Origin: Serpentinimonas barnesii | Lineage (GTDB): Bacteria; Pseudomonadota; Gammaproteobacteria; Burkholderiales; Burkholderiaceae_C | NCBI RefSeq assembly: GCF_000696225.1 | Contig: NZ_BAWN01000008.1 | Span: 1-64,000, forward strand | Reading direction: 5' to 3' | DNA: 64,000 bases | Shown: positions 31,559 to 41,964 of the stretch, piece by piece | Layout: the number at the start of each line of letters is the position of its first letter | How positions within the stretch are numbered: position 1 is the stretch's first letter | Notes under the pieces: generated by a model | The model's database searches: none | Told to the model about the DNA's origin: nothing | Seen by the model: only the letters and a program-made list of their open reading frames with translations | Translations under genes and position numbers: made by a program

Positions 31559-32425
31559 TCAGGCGCGGCGCCTGAGGCTGAGCGGCCCGTACCACGCTTC
31601 CGAGCGCTGGCGGGTGTTGTTGGAGTCGGTCATCAGGCCAATGCCGTTCAGTCCGCTGGCGCCATCGCCAAAAGCGCGCGCGTAATCGGCCTGCACGTCG
31701 CGCACTTCCTCGTTCCAGCGCCCCAGCGTGGCCGGGCCCGAGCGCACCACCAGCAGCCGCACCCGGCTGGTGTTGGGGTCGTGTAGCACGGTGCCCACCG
31801 GGTTCGTGTTGTCCCACACATACATCAGGGTGGCGTGCGGCATCGGTTCGCCCGTCAGCAGCAGCGCCAGCTCCGACAGGGCCCGGTCGCGTGTCGTAAA
31901 GCCCATTCGGTCGCCGTCGAAAGTCAGGAGGATGCGCACCACCGCGTCATTGGTGTCGCGTTGGCTCAGGTTGCTTTTGGGGTTGAGCGCATCGACCCAC
32001 CAAGAAAAGCGCAATTCGCCCCACTGGGCCGCGGGCAGTTGCACCCGCCGGCGTAACAGGCTGTTGTTGCCCTCGCACAGGGCGTGCACCGCGGGCCGAC
32101 CTCGGTGTTCGGTGGCGTGGTAGCGCGTGGGGCTGCGGCCAGCAAAGGTCTGGTGCTCCCACGCGCTGGTGGCGGCTTCAACCAGGCTGCTGCGCGCCCA
32201 AGCGGAGTCTGCAAAATCCGGCCCTAGGCGGTGCGTGGGTTCGGCATCGGCATCGGCATCCGCCTCGGTGCCAGGGCGCAACCAAGCACAGCCGCTCAAA
32301 GCCGAGGCCGCTGCGGGCAGCCCCAAGCCCAGCCACAGGCTGCGCCGCAGCCAGTCACGCCGCGTGACCGCAGCCAAAGTTGGCGGGAGCTGATGCGGGG
32401 GCGAAGCAGGGCTGGGTTTGGGCAT
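31559..32425 (-). CDS. DUF3047 protein, predicted Tat-exported lipoprotein
   Basis: 288 residues. The N-terminus combines a twin-arginine sequence (TRRDWLRRSLWLGLGL) with a lipobox ending at Cys46 (LSGC), so export as a lipoprotein is likely. An acidic Ala-Asp repeat follows (EADADADAEP). The globular part matches DUF3047: LRFSWWVDALNP, DAVVRILLTFDGD, MYVWDNTNPVGT, RDVQADYARAFG and IGLMTDSNNT. Function unknown; perhaps periplasmic carbohydrate or lipid binding by fold, which is only a guess. Confidence 0.8.
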   Translation of the reverse strand: MPKPSPASPPHQLPPTLAAVTRRDWLRRSLWLGLGLPAAASALSGCAWLRPGTEADADADAEPTHRLGPDFADSAWARSSLVEAATSAWEHQTFAGRSPTRYHATEHRGRPAVHALCEGNNSLLRRRVQLPAAQWGELRFSWWVDALNPKSNLSQRDTNDAVVRILLTFDGDRMGFTTRDRALSELALLLTGEPMPHATLMYVWDNTNPVGTVLHDPNTSRVRLLVVRSGPATLGRWNEEVRDVQADYARAFGDGASGLNGIGLMTDSNNTRQRSEAWYGPLSLRRRA

Positions 32426-32458
32426 AGACCAAGAGCCTAGCAGACCCCTGTGTCAGGC

Positions 32459-33367
32459 CTATGGCCCTTGTTCCACCACCCACTGAGAGCCAGGGCCTTC
32501 TTTGAGGGCGGCGCAAACCCAGGGCAGCGCGCTGCGCCACTGCTCGGCCATGGCGTAGGGGGGGTTGATGAGGTGCATCGCGCTGGCGTGCAAGGGCGTG
32601 CGTGCTTGGCCGCGCGCCACCTCGGCGCTGCGCCCGCTCGCTATGGTCTGCCCGACATCGAGTTGCGCCAGCGCCCAAGGCCGCTGCAGGCGCGCGCACA
32701 AGGCCTTGAGTTTGCGCGCCAAGGCATGCGACTCGGGGCGCGCAATCACCGGGTACCACACTGCGTAGCAGCCGGTGGGGAAGCGCTCCAGCGCGCCTTC
32801 GAGGCAGTCGAGCACGGCTTGGTAGTCGGTTTTTAGCTCGTAGCTGGGGTCGATCAAGACCAGCGCACGCCGCGTCGGCGGCGGCAGCAGGGCGCGCAAG
32901 CCGGTAAAGCCGTCGCTGCGCCGCAGCTCGATTTGCTTGCCCCGCCCCAGGTCGGCCACGTTGCGCTCCAGCAGCCGCGCATCGGTGGGGTGGACTTCGA
33001 ACAATTTGAGTTGGTCTTGCGCGCGCAACAGCGTCTGGCAAATCCAAGGCGAGCCGGGGTAGTGGCGCAGGCTGTCGTGGCCAAGGTTGTAGGATCGCAC
33101 CAGATCGAGGTAGGCCTGCACCGCCGCCGGCACCGGCTGACCCTTTTGGCGCGCCGCCGCCGCCAAGCGCGCAATGCCGCGTTCCGACTCGCCCGAGGTG
33201 CGGGCCAGTTCTTGGTCGAGCCGGTACAGACCCGCGCCGGCGTGGGTGTCGGCGACCAGCAGGCCGACATCCTTTTGGGCCAGATACTGCAGGCAGGCCA
33301 CCAGCGTCAGGTGTTTGAGCACATCGGCATGGTTGCCGGCATGAAAGGCGTGGCGGTAACTGAACAT
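32459..33367 (-). CDS. rlmJ: 23S rRNA (adenine(2030)-N6)-methyltransferase
   Basis: SAM-dependent methyltransferase acting on domain V of 23S rRNA. 302 residues from ATG 33367 (MFSYRHAFHAGNHADVLKH), the usual N-terminus; the frame extends 21 codons upstream with another ATG three codons before. LLVADTHAGAGLY and the catalytic motif LIDPSYELKTDY (DPSY in place of the common DPPY) are seen, as is HLINPPYAM near the end. Upstream on the other strand is the rplM promoter region. Confidence 0.93.
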   Translation of the reverse strand: MFSYRHAFHAGNHADVLKHLTLVACLQYLAQKDVGLLVADTHAGAGLYRLDQELARTSGESERGIARLAAAARQKGQPVPAAVQAYLDLVRSYNLGHDSLRHYPGSPWICQTLLRAQDQLKLFEVHPTDARLLERNVADLGRGKQIELRRSDGFTGLRALLPPPTRRALVLIDPSYELKTDYQAVLDCLEGALERFPTGCYAVWYPVIARPESHALARKLKALCARLQRPWALAQLDVGQTIASGRSAEVARGQARTPLHASAMHLINPPYAMAEQWRSALPWVCAALKEGPGSQWVVEQGP

Positions 33368-33424
33368 GGCTTGCATGGTAAACCACCGCGCGCCCTTCAG
33401 GTTGCCCTGCGTGAGAATTTGGGC

Positions 33425-33454
33425 TTGCATGGGATTGGTGTTTGGCGTTAGAAT
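33425..33454 (+). promoter_or_regulatory. Probable promoter for rplM-rpsI
   Basis: TTGCAT (33425-33430), 18-base spacer, TAGAAT (33449-33454). It would give a leader of about 145 bases before rplM, which may hold the L13 autoregulatory site. Confidence 0.45.
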
Positions 33455-33608
33455 GGAGGGCTTCGCAGCGCTTTGGGTGTCCGCGGCGAAGGCTTTGCTG
33501 TGGCCTTAATGGGGCTGTGGCACGGCAAACCCACCTAAGAGGCGGCCATCAGAGCCGCACCGACCGTGGAAAAGACACCTGCCAAACCCGCTTTATCAGA
33601 GCAAACTC

Positions 33609-34040
33609 ATGACCAAAACCTTCAGCGCCAAACCGGCCGAGGTGGTGCACGAGTGGTTTGTGATTGACGCCACCGACAAGGTGCTCGGACGTGTTGCCAG
33701 CGAAGTGGCACTCCGGTTGCGCGGCAAGCACAAGGCCATTTACACCCCTCACGTGGACACGGGCGATTTCATCGTCATCGTCAACGCGGCCAAACTCAAA
33801 GTCACGGGCAACAAGGCCCTCGACAAAATCTATTACCGCCACTCGGGTTTCCCGGGCGGTATCTACGGCACCAACTTTCGCGACATGCAGGCCAAGCACC
33901 CCGGCCGCGCGCTCGAAAAAGCGGTCAAGGGCATGCTGCCCAAAGGCCCGCTGGGTTACGCCATGATCAAAAAGCTCAAGGTCTATGGCGGTGCCGAGCA
34001 CCCTCACAGCGCCCAGCAACCCAAAGTGTTGGACATTTAA
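33609..34040 (+). CDS. rplM: 50S ribosomal protein L13
   Basis: 143 residues. [64 protein letters not shown] and the C-terminal [11 protein letters not shown] are the L13 signatures. Early-assembling 23S-binding protein, and in E. coli the repressor of its own operon. rpsI follows nine bases after the stop with an AGGAG site. Confidence 0.99.
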   Translation: MTKTFSAKPAEVVHEWFVIDATDKVLGRVASEVALRLRGKHKAIYTPHVDTGDFIVIVNAAKLKVTGNKALDKIYYRHSGFPGGIYGTNFRDMQAKHPGRALEKAVKGMLPKGPLGYAMIKKLKVYGGAEHPHSAQQPKVLDI

Positions 34041-34049
34041 GGAGCGCAC

Positions 34050-34442
34050 ATGATAGGTGAATGGAACAATGGCACCGGCCGTCGCAAATCCAGCGTCGCC
34101 CGCGTGTTCCTTAAAAAAGGCACGGGTCAGATCACGGTCAATGGCAAGGACATCCAAGCCTTCTTCGGCCGTCAGACCTCGATCATGATCGCCCGCCAGC
34201 CCCTGTTGCTGACCGGCAACGAGCAAGCCTTCGACATCCAGGTGAATGTGCATGGCGGCGGTGAATCCGGCCAAGCCGGTGCGGTGCGCCACGGCATCAC
34301 ACGCGCCCTGATCGACTACGACGCCACGCTCAAGCCCGTGCTGAGCGCAGCTGGCTACGTGACGCGCGATGCGCGCGAAGTGGAGCGCAAAAAGGTCGGT
34401 CTGCGTTCGGCACGCCGGCGCAAGCAGTTCTCCAAGCGCTGA
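34050..34442 (+). CDS. rpsI: 30S ribosomal protein S9
   Basis: 130 residues. [20 protein letters not shown] at the N-terminus, [20 protein letters not shown] in the core, and the basic C-terminal tail RRRKQFSKR, which reaches the P-site tRNA. Partner of rplM in a two-gene operon closed by a strong terminator. Confidence 0.99.
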   Translation: MIGEWNNGTGRRKSSVARVFLKKGTGQITVNGKDIQAFFGRQTSIMIARQPLLLTGNEQAFDIQVNVHGGGESGQAGAVRHGITRALIDYDATLKPVLSAAGYVTRDAREVERKKVGLRSARRRKQFSKR

Positions 34443-34483
34443 CACGCGCCCCAGCGCATGCTTGGCTGCATGCGCTCTGCATC

Positions 34484-34521
34484 AAACCGCCCTTTGGCCA
34501 CAAGCCGGGGGCGGTTTTTTT
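34484..34521 (+). terminator. Rho-independent terminator after rpsI
   Basis: AAACCGCCC (34484-34492) pairs with GGGCGGTTT (34509-34517), 16-base loop, T-run 34515-34521. Confidence 0.92.
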
Positions 34522-34650
34522 GCGCTTGCACTGCGAGGTGGGTGGGTCAGCAAAAACCCCGGCCCCCGCGCAGGCAATCCCCTTTTGTGTGCAATCTTGA
34601 GTCTTTTGCTTTAGTATTGCAGCACAGGTTTTTACATCGGAATACGCACC

Positions 34651-35016
34651 ATGAGCGAAGTCGCAGAACGCCCCGCCACCGAAATGCCCGCCCCCTTTGT
34701 TTTCACCGACAGCGCGGCGGCCAAGGTCGCTGATTTGATCGCCGAAGAGGGCAACCCCGATTTGAAGCTGCGCGTGTTCGTGCAAGGCGGCGGCTGCTCG
34801 GGTTTTCAGTACGGTTTCACCTTCGACGAAGTGGTGAACGAAGACGACACCACCATGAGCAAAAACGGCGTCAGCCTGCTGATCGACGCCATGAGCTACC
34901 AGTACCTGGTGGGCGCCGAGATCGACTACAAAGAAGATCTGCAAGGGGCCCAGTTCGTGATCAAAAACCCCAACGCCACCACCACCTGCGGCTGCGGATC
35001 GAGCTTCAGCACCTAA
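34651..35016 (+). CDS. erpA: Iron-sulfur cluster insertion protein ErpA
   Basis: A-type carrier that delivers [Fe-S] clusters to apoproteins such as isoprenoid enzymes. 121 residues. The three cluster cysteines are present: Cys49 in [13 protein letters not shown] and Cys113/Cys115 in TTCGCGSSF. The 129 bases between the rpsI terminator and this gene contain no gene and no convincing promoter. Convergent with anmK. Confidence 0.96.
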   Translation: MSEVAERPATEMPAPFVFTDSAAAKVADLIAEEGNPDLKLRVFVQGGGCSGFQYGFTFDEVVNEDDTTMSKNGVSLLIDAMSYQYLVGAEIDYKEDLQGAQFVIKNPNATTTCGCGSSFST

Positions 35017-35041
35017 AAGCAGCGCGCAGCGGGCGGGCCTA

Positions 35042-36166
35042 CTAGGCGGGGTAGATCGCGCCCAGCACACGCGGCCCGCTGGCCCCGGTGACACTGGGCA
35101 CATTGCCCGTTTTCCCCTCGATGGCTTGCAACGCCAGCCACGCAAAGGCGGCCGGCTCAACCCAGTGCGCGGGCCAACCAGCGGCCTCGCTGGGCTGCAC
35201 CGCTGAGCCGGGCAGTTCTTCGGCCAGCAGGCGCATCAGGTAGCCGTTGCGGCTGCCACCACCACAAACCCAGACCTGTTGCGGACCTTGGGCGCCCCAG
35301 TCCAAGCCCTGCGCCGCTCCAGCGATGCTGCGCGCCGTCAAGCGCGTCAGGGTGGCCTGCACGTCGGCCGGGGGCAGCGCAGCAAAGCCGCGCAGGCGCT
35401 CGGCCAGCCAGTCGGCATGAAAGAGGTCGCGCCCCGTGCTTTTGCAGCCGCGCTGCTGAAAATACGGCTCTTCGAGCAAGTGCACCAGAAGATCGGGCCG
35501 CTCGCGCCCACTGGCGCCCCAGGTGCCGTCGCGGTCGAACCAGGCCCCGGTGTGGCGCTGGCACCACAGGTCGAGCAGCGCGTTGCCGGGCCCGCTGTCG
35601 AGGCCATACACGGCGCCGCTGGCGGTGAGTGCGGTCAGGTTGGCAATGCCGCCGATGTTGAGCACCAGCACCGACTGCCCTTTGCACCCAAAGATGCGCT
35701 GGTGAAAGGCGGGCACCAGGGGTGCGCCTTGGCCGCCCGCGGCCACATCGCGGCTGCGAAAATCCGCCACCACGGCAATGCCGGTGCGCTCGGCCAGCAG
35801 CGCCGGCTGGTTGATTTGCAAGGTGTAGGGGTGTGAGATGCCCGGCCCCGGTGGGCGGTGGCGCACGGTTTGGCCGTGCGCCCCGATGGCGCGCACCTGT
35901 GCGGCGGCCAAGCCGCTGGATTGCAGCAACTGCGCCACCACGTGGGCGTAGCGCTCAGCCAGTTGGCCGGCGGCAACGGCGGCAAGGTGTAGCTCGTCGG
36001 GGCCACTTTGGTTGAGGCCCAGAAAGGCCAGGCGCAAGCCATCGGGCAGGTCGGAACTGGCTGCGGCCAGTACACGGTGGCTGTGGTCGGCGCCGGATTC
36101 GAGCAACACCCCGTCGATGCCGTCGAGCGAGGTGCCCGACATCAGGCCGATGGTGTAGGTGCTCAT
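35042..36166 (-). CDS. anmK: Anhydro-N-acetylmuramic acid kinase
   Basis: Cytosolic cell-wall recycling kinase converting 1,6-anhydroMurNAc to MurNAc-6-phosphate. 374 residues. IGLMSGTSLDGIDGVLLE (phosphate loop), AIGAHGQTVRHRPPG, VLNIGGIANLTAL, GLDSGPGNALLDLW and VCGGGSRNGYLM are diagnostic. Downstream of the M23 peptidase on the same strand, 43 bases after it, consistent with a shared wall-turnover role. Confidence 0.96.
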   Translation of the reverse strand: MSTYTIGLMSGTSLDGIDGVLLESGADHSHRVLAAASSDLPDGLRLAFLGLNQSGPDELHLAAVAAGQLAERYAHVVAQLLQSSGLAAAQVRAIGAHGQTVRHRPPGPGISHPYTLQINQPALLAERTGIAVVADFRSRDVAAGGQGAPLVPAFHQRIFGCKGQSVLVLNIGGIANLTALTASGAVYGLDSGPGNALLDLWCQRHTGAWFDRDGTWGASGRERPDLLVHLLEEPYFQQRGCKSTGRDLFHADWLAERLRGFAALPPADVQATLTRLTARSIAGAAQGLDWGAQGPQQVWVCGGGSRNGYLMRLLAEELPGSAVQPSEAAGWPAHWVEPAAFAWLALQAIEGKTGNVPSVTGASGPRVLGAIYPA

Positions 36167-36209
36167 GCCGCCAAACCTTGGCCAAGGCGCAAACCCCGGC
36201 AGGCCGATC

Positions 36210-37580
36210 TTATTGGGCGCTGGCCTGCACCAGGGTCGAGGCGGCCGCGAGTTTTTGCCTCATGTCGGCAGCGGCTTGCTGGAACGCCGGCCGCACCGCA
36301 GCCGACAGCGGCTCGCTGCCGCCGCCTTCGGCCACCAGCAGCAAGGGGTCGCGGTGGATGCCGTTCAGGCGGTATTCAAAGTGCACGTGCGGGCCGGTGC
36401 AGACGCCGGTGCAACCCACTTGGCCGATGTGCTGGTTTTGGGCCACGCTCTGGCCTTTGCGCACGTCGATGCGGTTCAGGTGGGCGTAGACGGTGACGAT
36501 GTGGTTGCGGTGCTGGATGAACACCACGTTGCCAAAGCCGCGTTGGCTGCCGGCAAACTGCACCACGCCGTCGCCGACGCTGCGCACCGGGGTGCCGGTG
36601 GGGGCCGGAAAATCGACCCCCAAGTGCGGGCGGCGCAAGCCCGTGACGGGGTGAAAGCGCAAGCCAAAGCCGCTGCTGATGCGTGAAAACTCCAGCGGCG
36701 AGGCCAAGAAAGCGCGCCGCGTGCTGTCGCCCTCAAAGGTGAAGTAGGCCCCGGGCTGGCCCGGGGCCTCGAACCACAGCACCTGGTGCGCGCGGCCCTT
36801 GTTGACGAATTCGGCGCTCAGCAGCCGCCCGTAGCGCAGCAGCTCGCCTTCGGCCTCGATGGCTTCATAGACCACGCGGAAGGAGTCGCCGCGTTGCAGG
36901 TCGCGCCGGAAATCGATCTGGCCCGAAAAAATATCGGCCAGTTGGGATGCCACCAAGTCGGGCAGGTCGGCCGCTTCGGTGGCAGCAAACAGGGTGCTGC
37001 GGATGGTGCCACTGGCCACGCGCACCGAGCGCTGGGGTTCGCCTTGGTCGATGCGGGCCACAAAGCCGTTGCCGCTGCGCTCGACCAGCAAGCGCTGGTA
37101 GGTGTCGGCTTGGTTGCTGGGCAGCCAGCGCACACTCAGGCGCAGCAAACGTTGGTCGTCGTCGGTTTCGGCGCGCACCAGCTTGCCGGCCGGGCCGCGC
37201 ATCAGCACCGCCGCATCGGGGTGGCTGCGCAAGAACTGTTGCGCGGCGCTGTCGCTCACGCCCAAGCGCTCCAGCAGGCTTTGCACGGTGTCGTTGCGGC
37301 GCGTGACGTCGGTTCGAAACAGCACGAAGGGCACGGGCGCTTGCAGCTCGGCGGCGGTGCCAGCGGTGGCCGCAGGCCCTGCCGGCAGTTGCGCCGCCAG
37401 CGCGGCGTGCGGCACCGGTTCAACCACTTGCAGCACGGGCCGCTCGGAGATTTGCGCCTCCAACGGGGCCACGCCAAAGGCGGTGACGCCGGTTCCGAGC
37501 AATATGGCGCCCAAGCCAGCCACGAAATGCTTGGGGTATTGTTGCAAGATAAATTTGATCTGCTGGGCCAGTTCGTTCAT
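36210..37580 (-). CDS. M23-family (LytM-type) murein metallopeptidase
   Basis: 456 residues. One N-terminal membrane helix (about 18-40) anchors a periplasmic protein. A central part (about 95-290) of the OapA/LysM-like type found in MepM relatives precedes the C-terminal LytM peptidase. Zinc ligands: His/Asp in RPHLGVDFPAPTG and His in GPHVHFEYRLNG; another His in VYAHLNRID. Expected to cut peptide cross-links in peptidoglycan. Divergent from tyrS and upstream of anmK. Confidence 0.93.
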   Translation of the reverse strand: MNELAQQIKFILQQYPKHFVAGLGAILLGTGVTAFGVAPLEAQISERPVLQVVEPVPHAALAAQLPAGPAATAGTAAELQAPVPFVLFRTDVTRRNDTVQSLLERLGVSDSAAQQFLRSHPDAAVLMRGPAGKLVRAETDDDQRLLRLSVRWLPSNQADTYQRLLVERSGNGFVARIDQGEPQRSVRVASGTIRSTLFAATEAADLPDLVASQLADIFSGQIDFRRDLQRGDSFRVVYEAIEAEGELLRYGRLLSAEFVNKGRAHQVLWFEAPGQPGAYFTFEGDSTRRAFLASPLEFSRISSGFGLRFHPVTGLRRPHLGVDFPAPTGTPVRSVGDGVVQFAGSQRGFGNVVFIQHRNHIVTVYAHLNRIDVRKGQSVAQNQHIGQVGCTGVCTGPHVHFEYRLNGIHRDPLLLVAEGGGSEPLSAAVRPAFQQAAADMRQKLAAASTLVQASAQ

Positions 37581-37767
37581 TCAGGGTCAAGATCTGAGCC
37601 GGTCTGCGCGCAAAGGGGAGCGCACAGGCTGGGCGGACTAGGGGCAGGGCGCCATGAATTGGCGCAACTGAAAGCCGGATTGGGAGGCCGTGCCATGGGG
37701 CCACCGCATAAAACAGGAGCCAAGCCACAGCGCGCCGACTAAAATCCGGCCACGAATTGCGCGCCAG

Positions 37768-37773
37768 TATAAC
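37768..37773 (+). promoter_or_regulatory. Possible -10 (TATAAC) for tyrS
   Basis: TATAAC lies 35 bases before the tyrS ATG, within the 228-base divergent spacer. No clear -35. A GGCC-AGT-rich hairpin (around 37778-37793) follows it. Nothing else is recognised in the spacer. Confidence 0.35.
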
Positions 37774-37808
37774 GCGCCGGCCGAGTCCGGCCATCTGTAG
37801 AAACCCGA

Positions 37809-39086
37809 ATGATCCAAGCCACCCCCCCCACCGCTGCCGCCACGCGCACCGGCGCCACCCCAGCTGCACCCAGCGCAGCGCCCCTGTGCGAAGCCGTGCA
37901 GCACGCCCTGGCCGTGACGCGGCGCGGCTGCGAGGAGCTCATCCCCGAGGCCGACTGGGTGCAAAAATTGCAGCGCAGCCAGGCCAGCGGCCAGCCGCTG
38001 CGCATCAAGCTCGGGCTGGACCCGACTGCGCCCGACATCCACTTCGGCCACACCGTGGTGCTCAACAAGCTGCGCCAGTTGCAGGATTTGGGGCACACGG
38101 TGATCTTTCTGATCGGCGATTTCACCAGCCTAATTGGCGACCCCTCCGGACGCAACAGCACCCGGCCGCCGCTGACACCCGAGCAGATCCAGGCCAACGC
38201 CCAGACCTACTACCAACAGGCCAGCCTGGTGCTGGACCCGGCCAAAACCGAAATCCGCTACAACAGCGAGTGGAGCCTGGCGCTGGGCTCGATGGGCATG
38301 ATCGAGCTGGCGGCCAAATACACCGTGGCGCGCATGATGGAGCGCAACGACTTTCACCAGCGCTACACGGCGGGCAGCCCGATCAGCGTGCACGAGTTTT
38401 TGTACCCGCTGATGCAGGGCTACGACTCGGTGGCGCTCAAAGCCGACCTGGAGCTGGGCGGCACCGACCAAAAGTTCAACCTGCTCATGGGCCGCCACTT
38501 GCAGGCCGAGTACGGCCAGGAGCCGCAGTGCATCCTCACCATGCCCTTGCTCGAAGGGCTGGACGGGGTGGAGAAGATGAGCAAATCCAAGGGCAACTAC
38601 ATCGGCATCGGCGAAGCGGCCAACAGCATGTACGCCAAGGTGCTGAGCATTTCCGACGAGCTGATGTGGCGCTGGTTTACCCTGCTGTCGTTCCAGTCCG
38701 AGGCGCAGATCGCGGCGCTGCGCGCCGAAGTCGCTGCCGGGCGCAACCCCAAAGACGCCAAGGTGCAACTGGCGCTGGAACTGACCACGCGCTTTCACAG
38801 CGCGGCGGCGGCGGCGGCGGCGCAGCAGGACTTCATTAACCGCAGCCAAGGTGGCGTGCCCGATCAAATCCCCGAGCTGGCGCTGGCCGGCGCGCCGCTG
38901 GGCCTTGCGGTGCTGCTCAAGTCCGCCGGGCTGGCCCCGTCGAGCAGCGAAGCGAACCGCCTGATCGACGGCGCCGGGGTGCGCGTCGATGGTGCCGTGG
39001 TCAGCGACAAGGGCCTGCGCCTGGCTGCGGGCACTTATGTGCTGCAAGTGGGCAAACGCAAGTTCGCCCGCGTCACGCTTTCTTGA
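37809..39086 (+). CDS. tyrS: Tyrosyl-tRNA synthetase
   Basis: Class I aminoacyl-tRNA synthetase. 425 residues. The HIGH variant HFGH is in [32 protein letters not shown], the tyrosine-site region [20 protein letters not shown] and [11 protein letters not shown] follow. The C-terminal S4-type RNA-binding domain is about residues 360-425. A 25-residue Ala/Thr-rich N-terminal extension precedes the conserved part, so a slightly later start is possible. Confidence 0.96.
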   Translation: MIQATPPTAAATRTGATPAAPSAAPLCEAVQHALAVTRRGCEELIPEADWVQKLQRSQASGQPLRIKLGLDPTAPDIHFGHTVVLNKLRQLQDLGHTVIFLIGDFTSLIGDPSGRNSTRPPLTPEQIQANAQTYYQQASLVLDPAKTEIRYNSEWSLALGSMGMIELAAKYTVARMMERNDFHQRYTAGSPISVHEFLYPLMQGYDSVALKADLELGGTDQKFNLLMGRHLQAEYGQEPQCILTMPLLEGLDGVEKMSKSKGNYIGIGEAANSMYAKVLSISDELMWRWFTLLSFQSEAQIAALRAEVAAGRNPKDAKVQLALELTTRFHSAAAAAAAQQDFINRSQGGVPDQIPELALAGAPLGLAVLLKSAGLAPSSSEANRLIDGAGVRVDGAVVSDKGLRLAAGTYVLQVGKRKFARVTLS

Positions 39087-39116
39087 TCCCTGCTGGCAAT
39101 TCCTTCCTGCTCCTGA

Positions 39117-41921
<2,805 letters not shown>

Positions 41922-41964
41922 GGCGACGCCAATGGGGCGGGGCCAGCGAGGCCCTGCCACCGCC

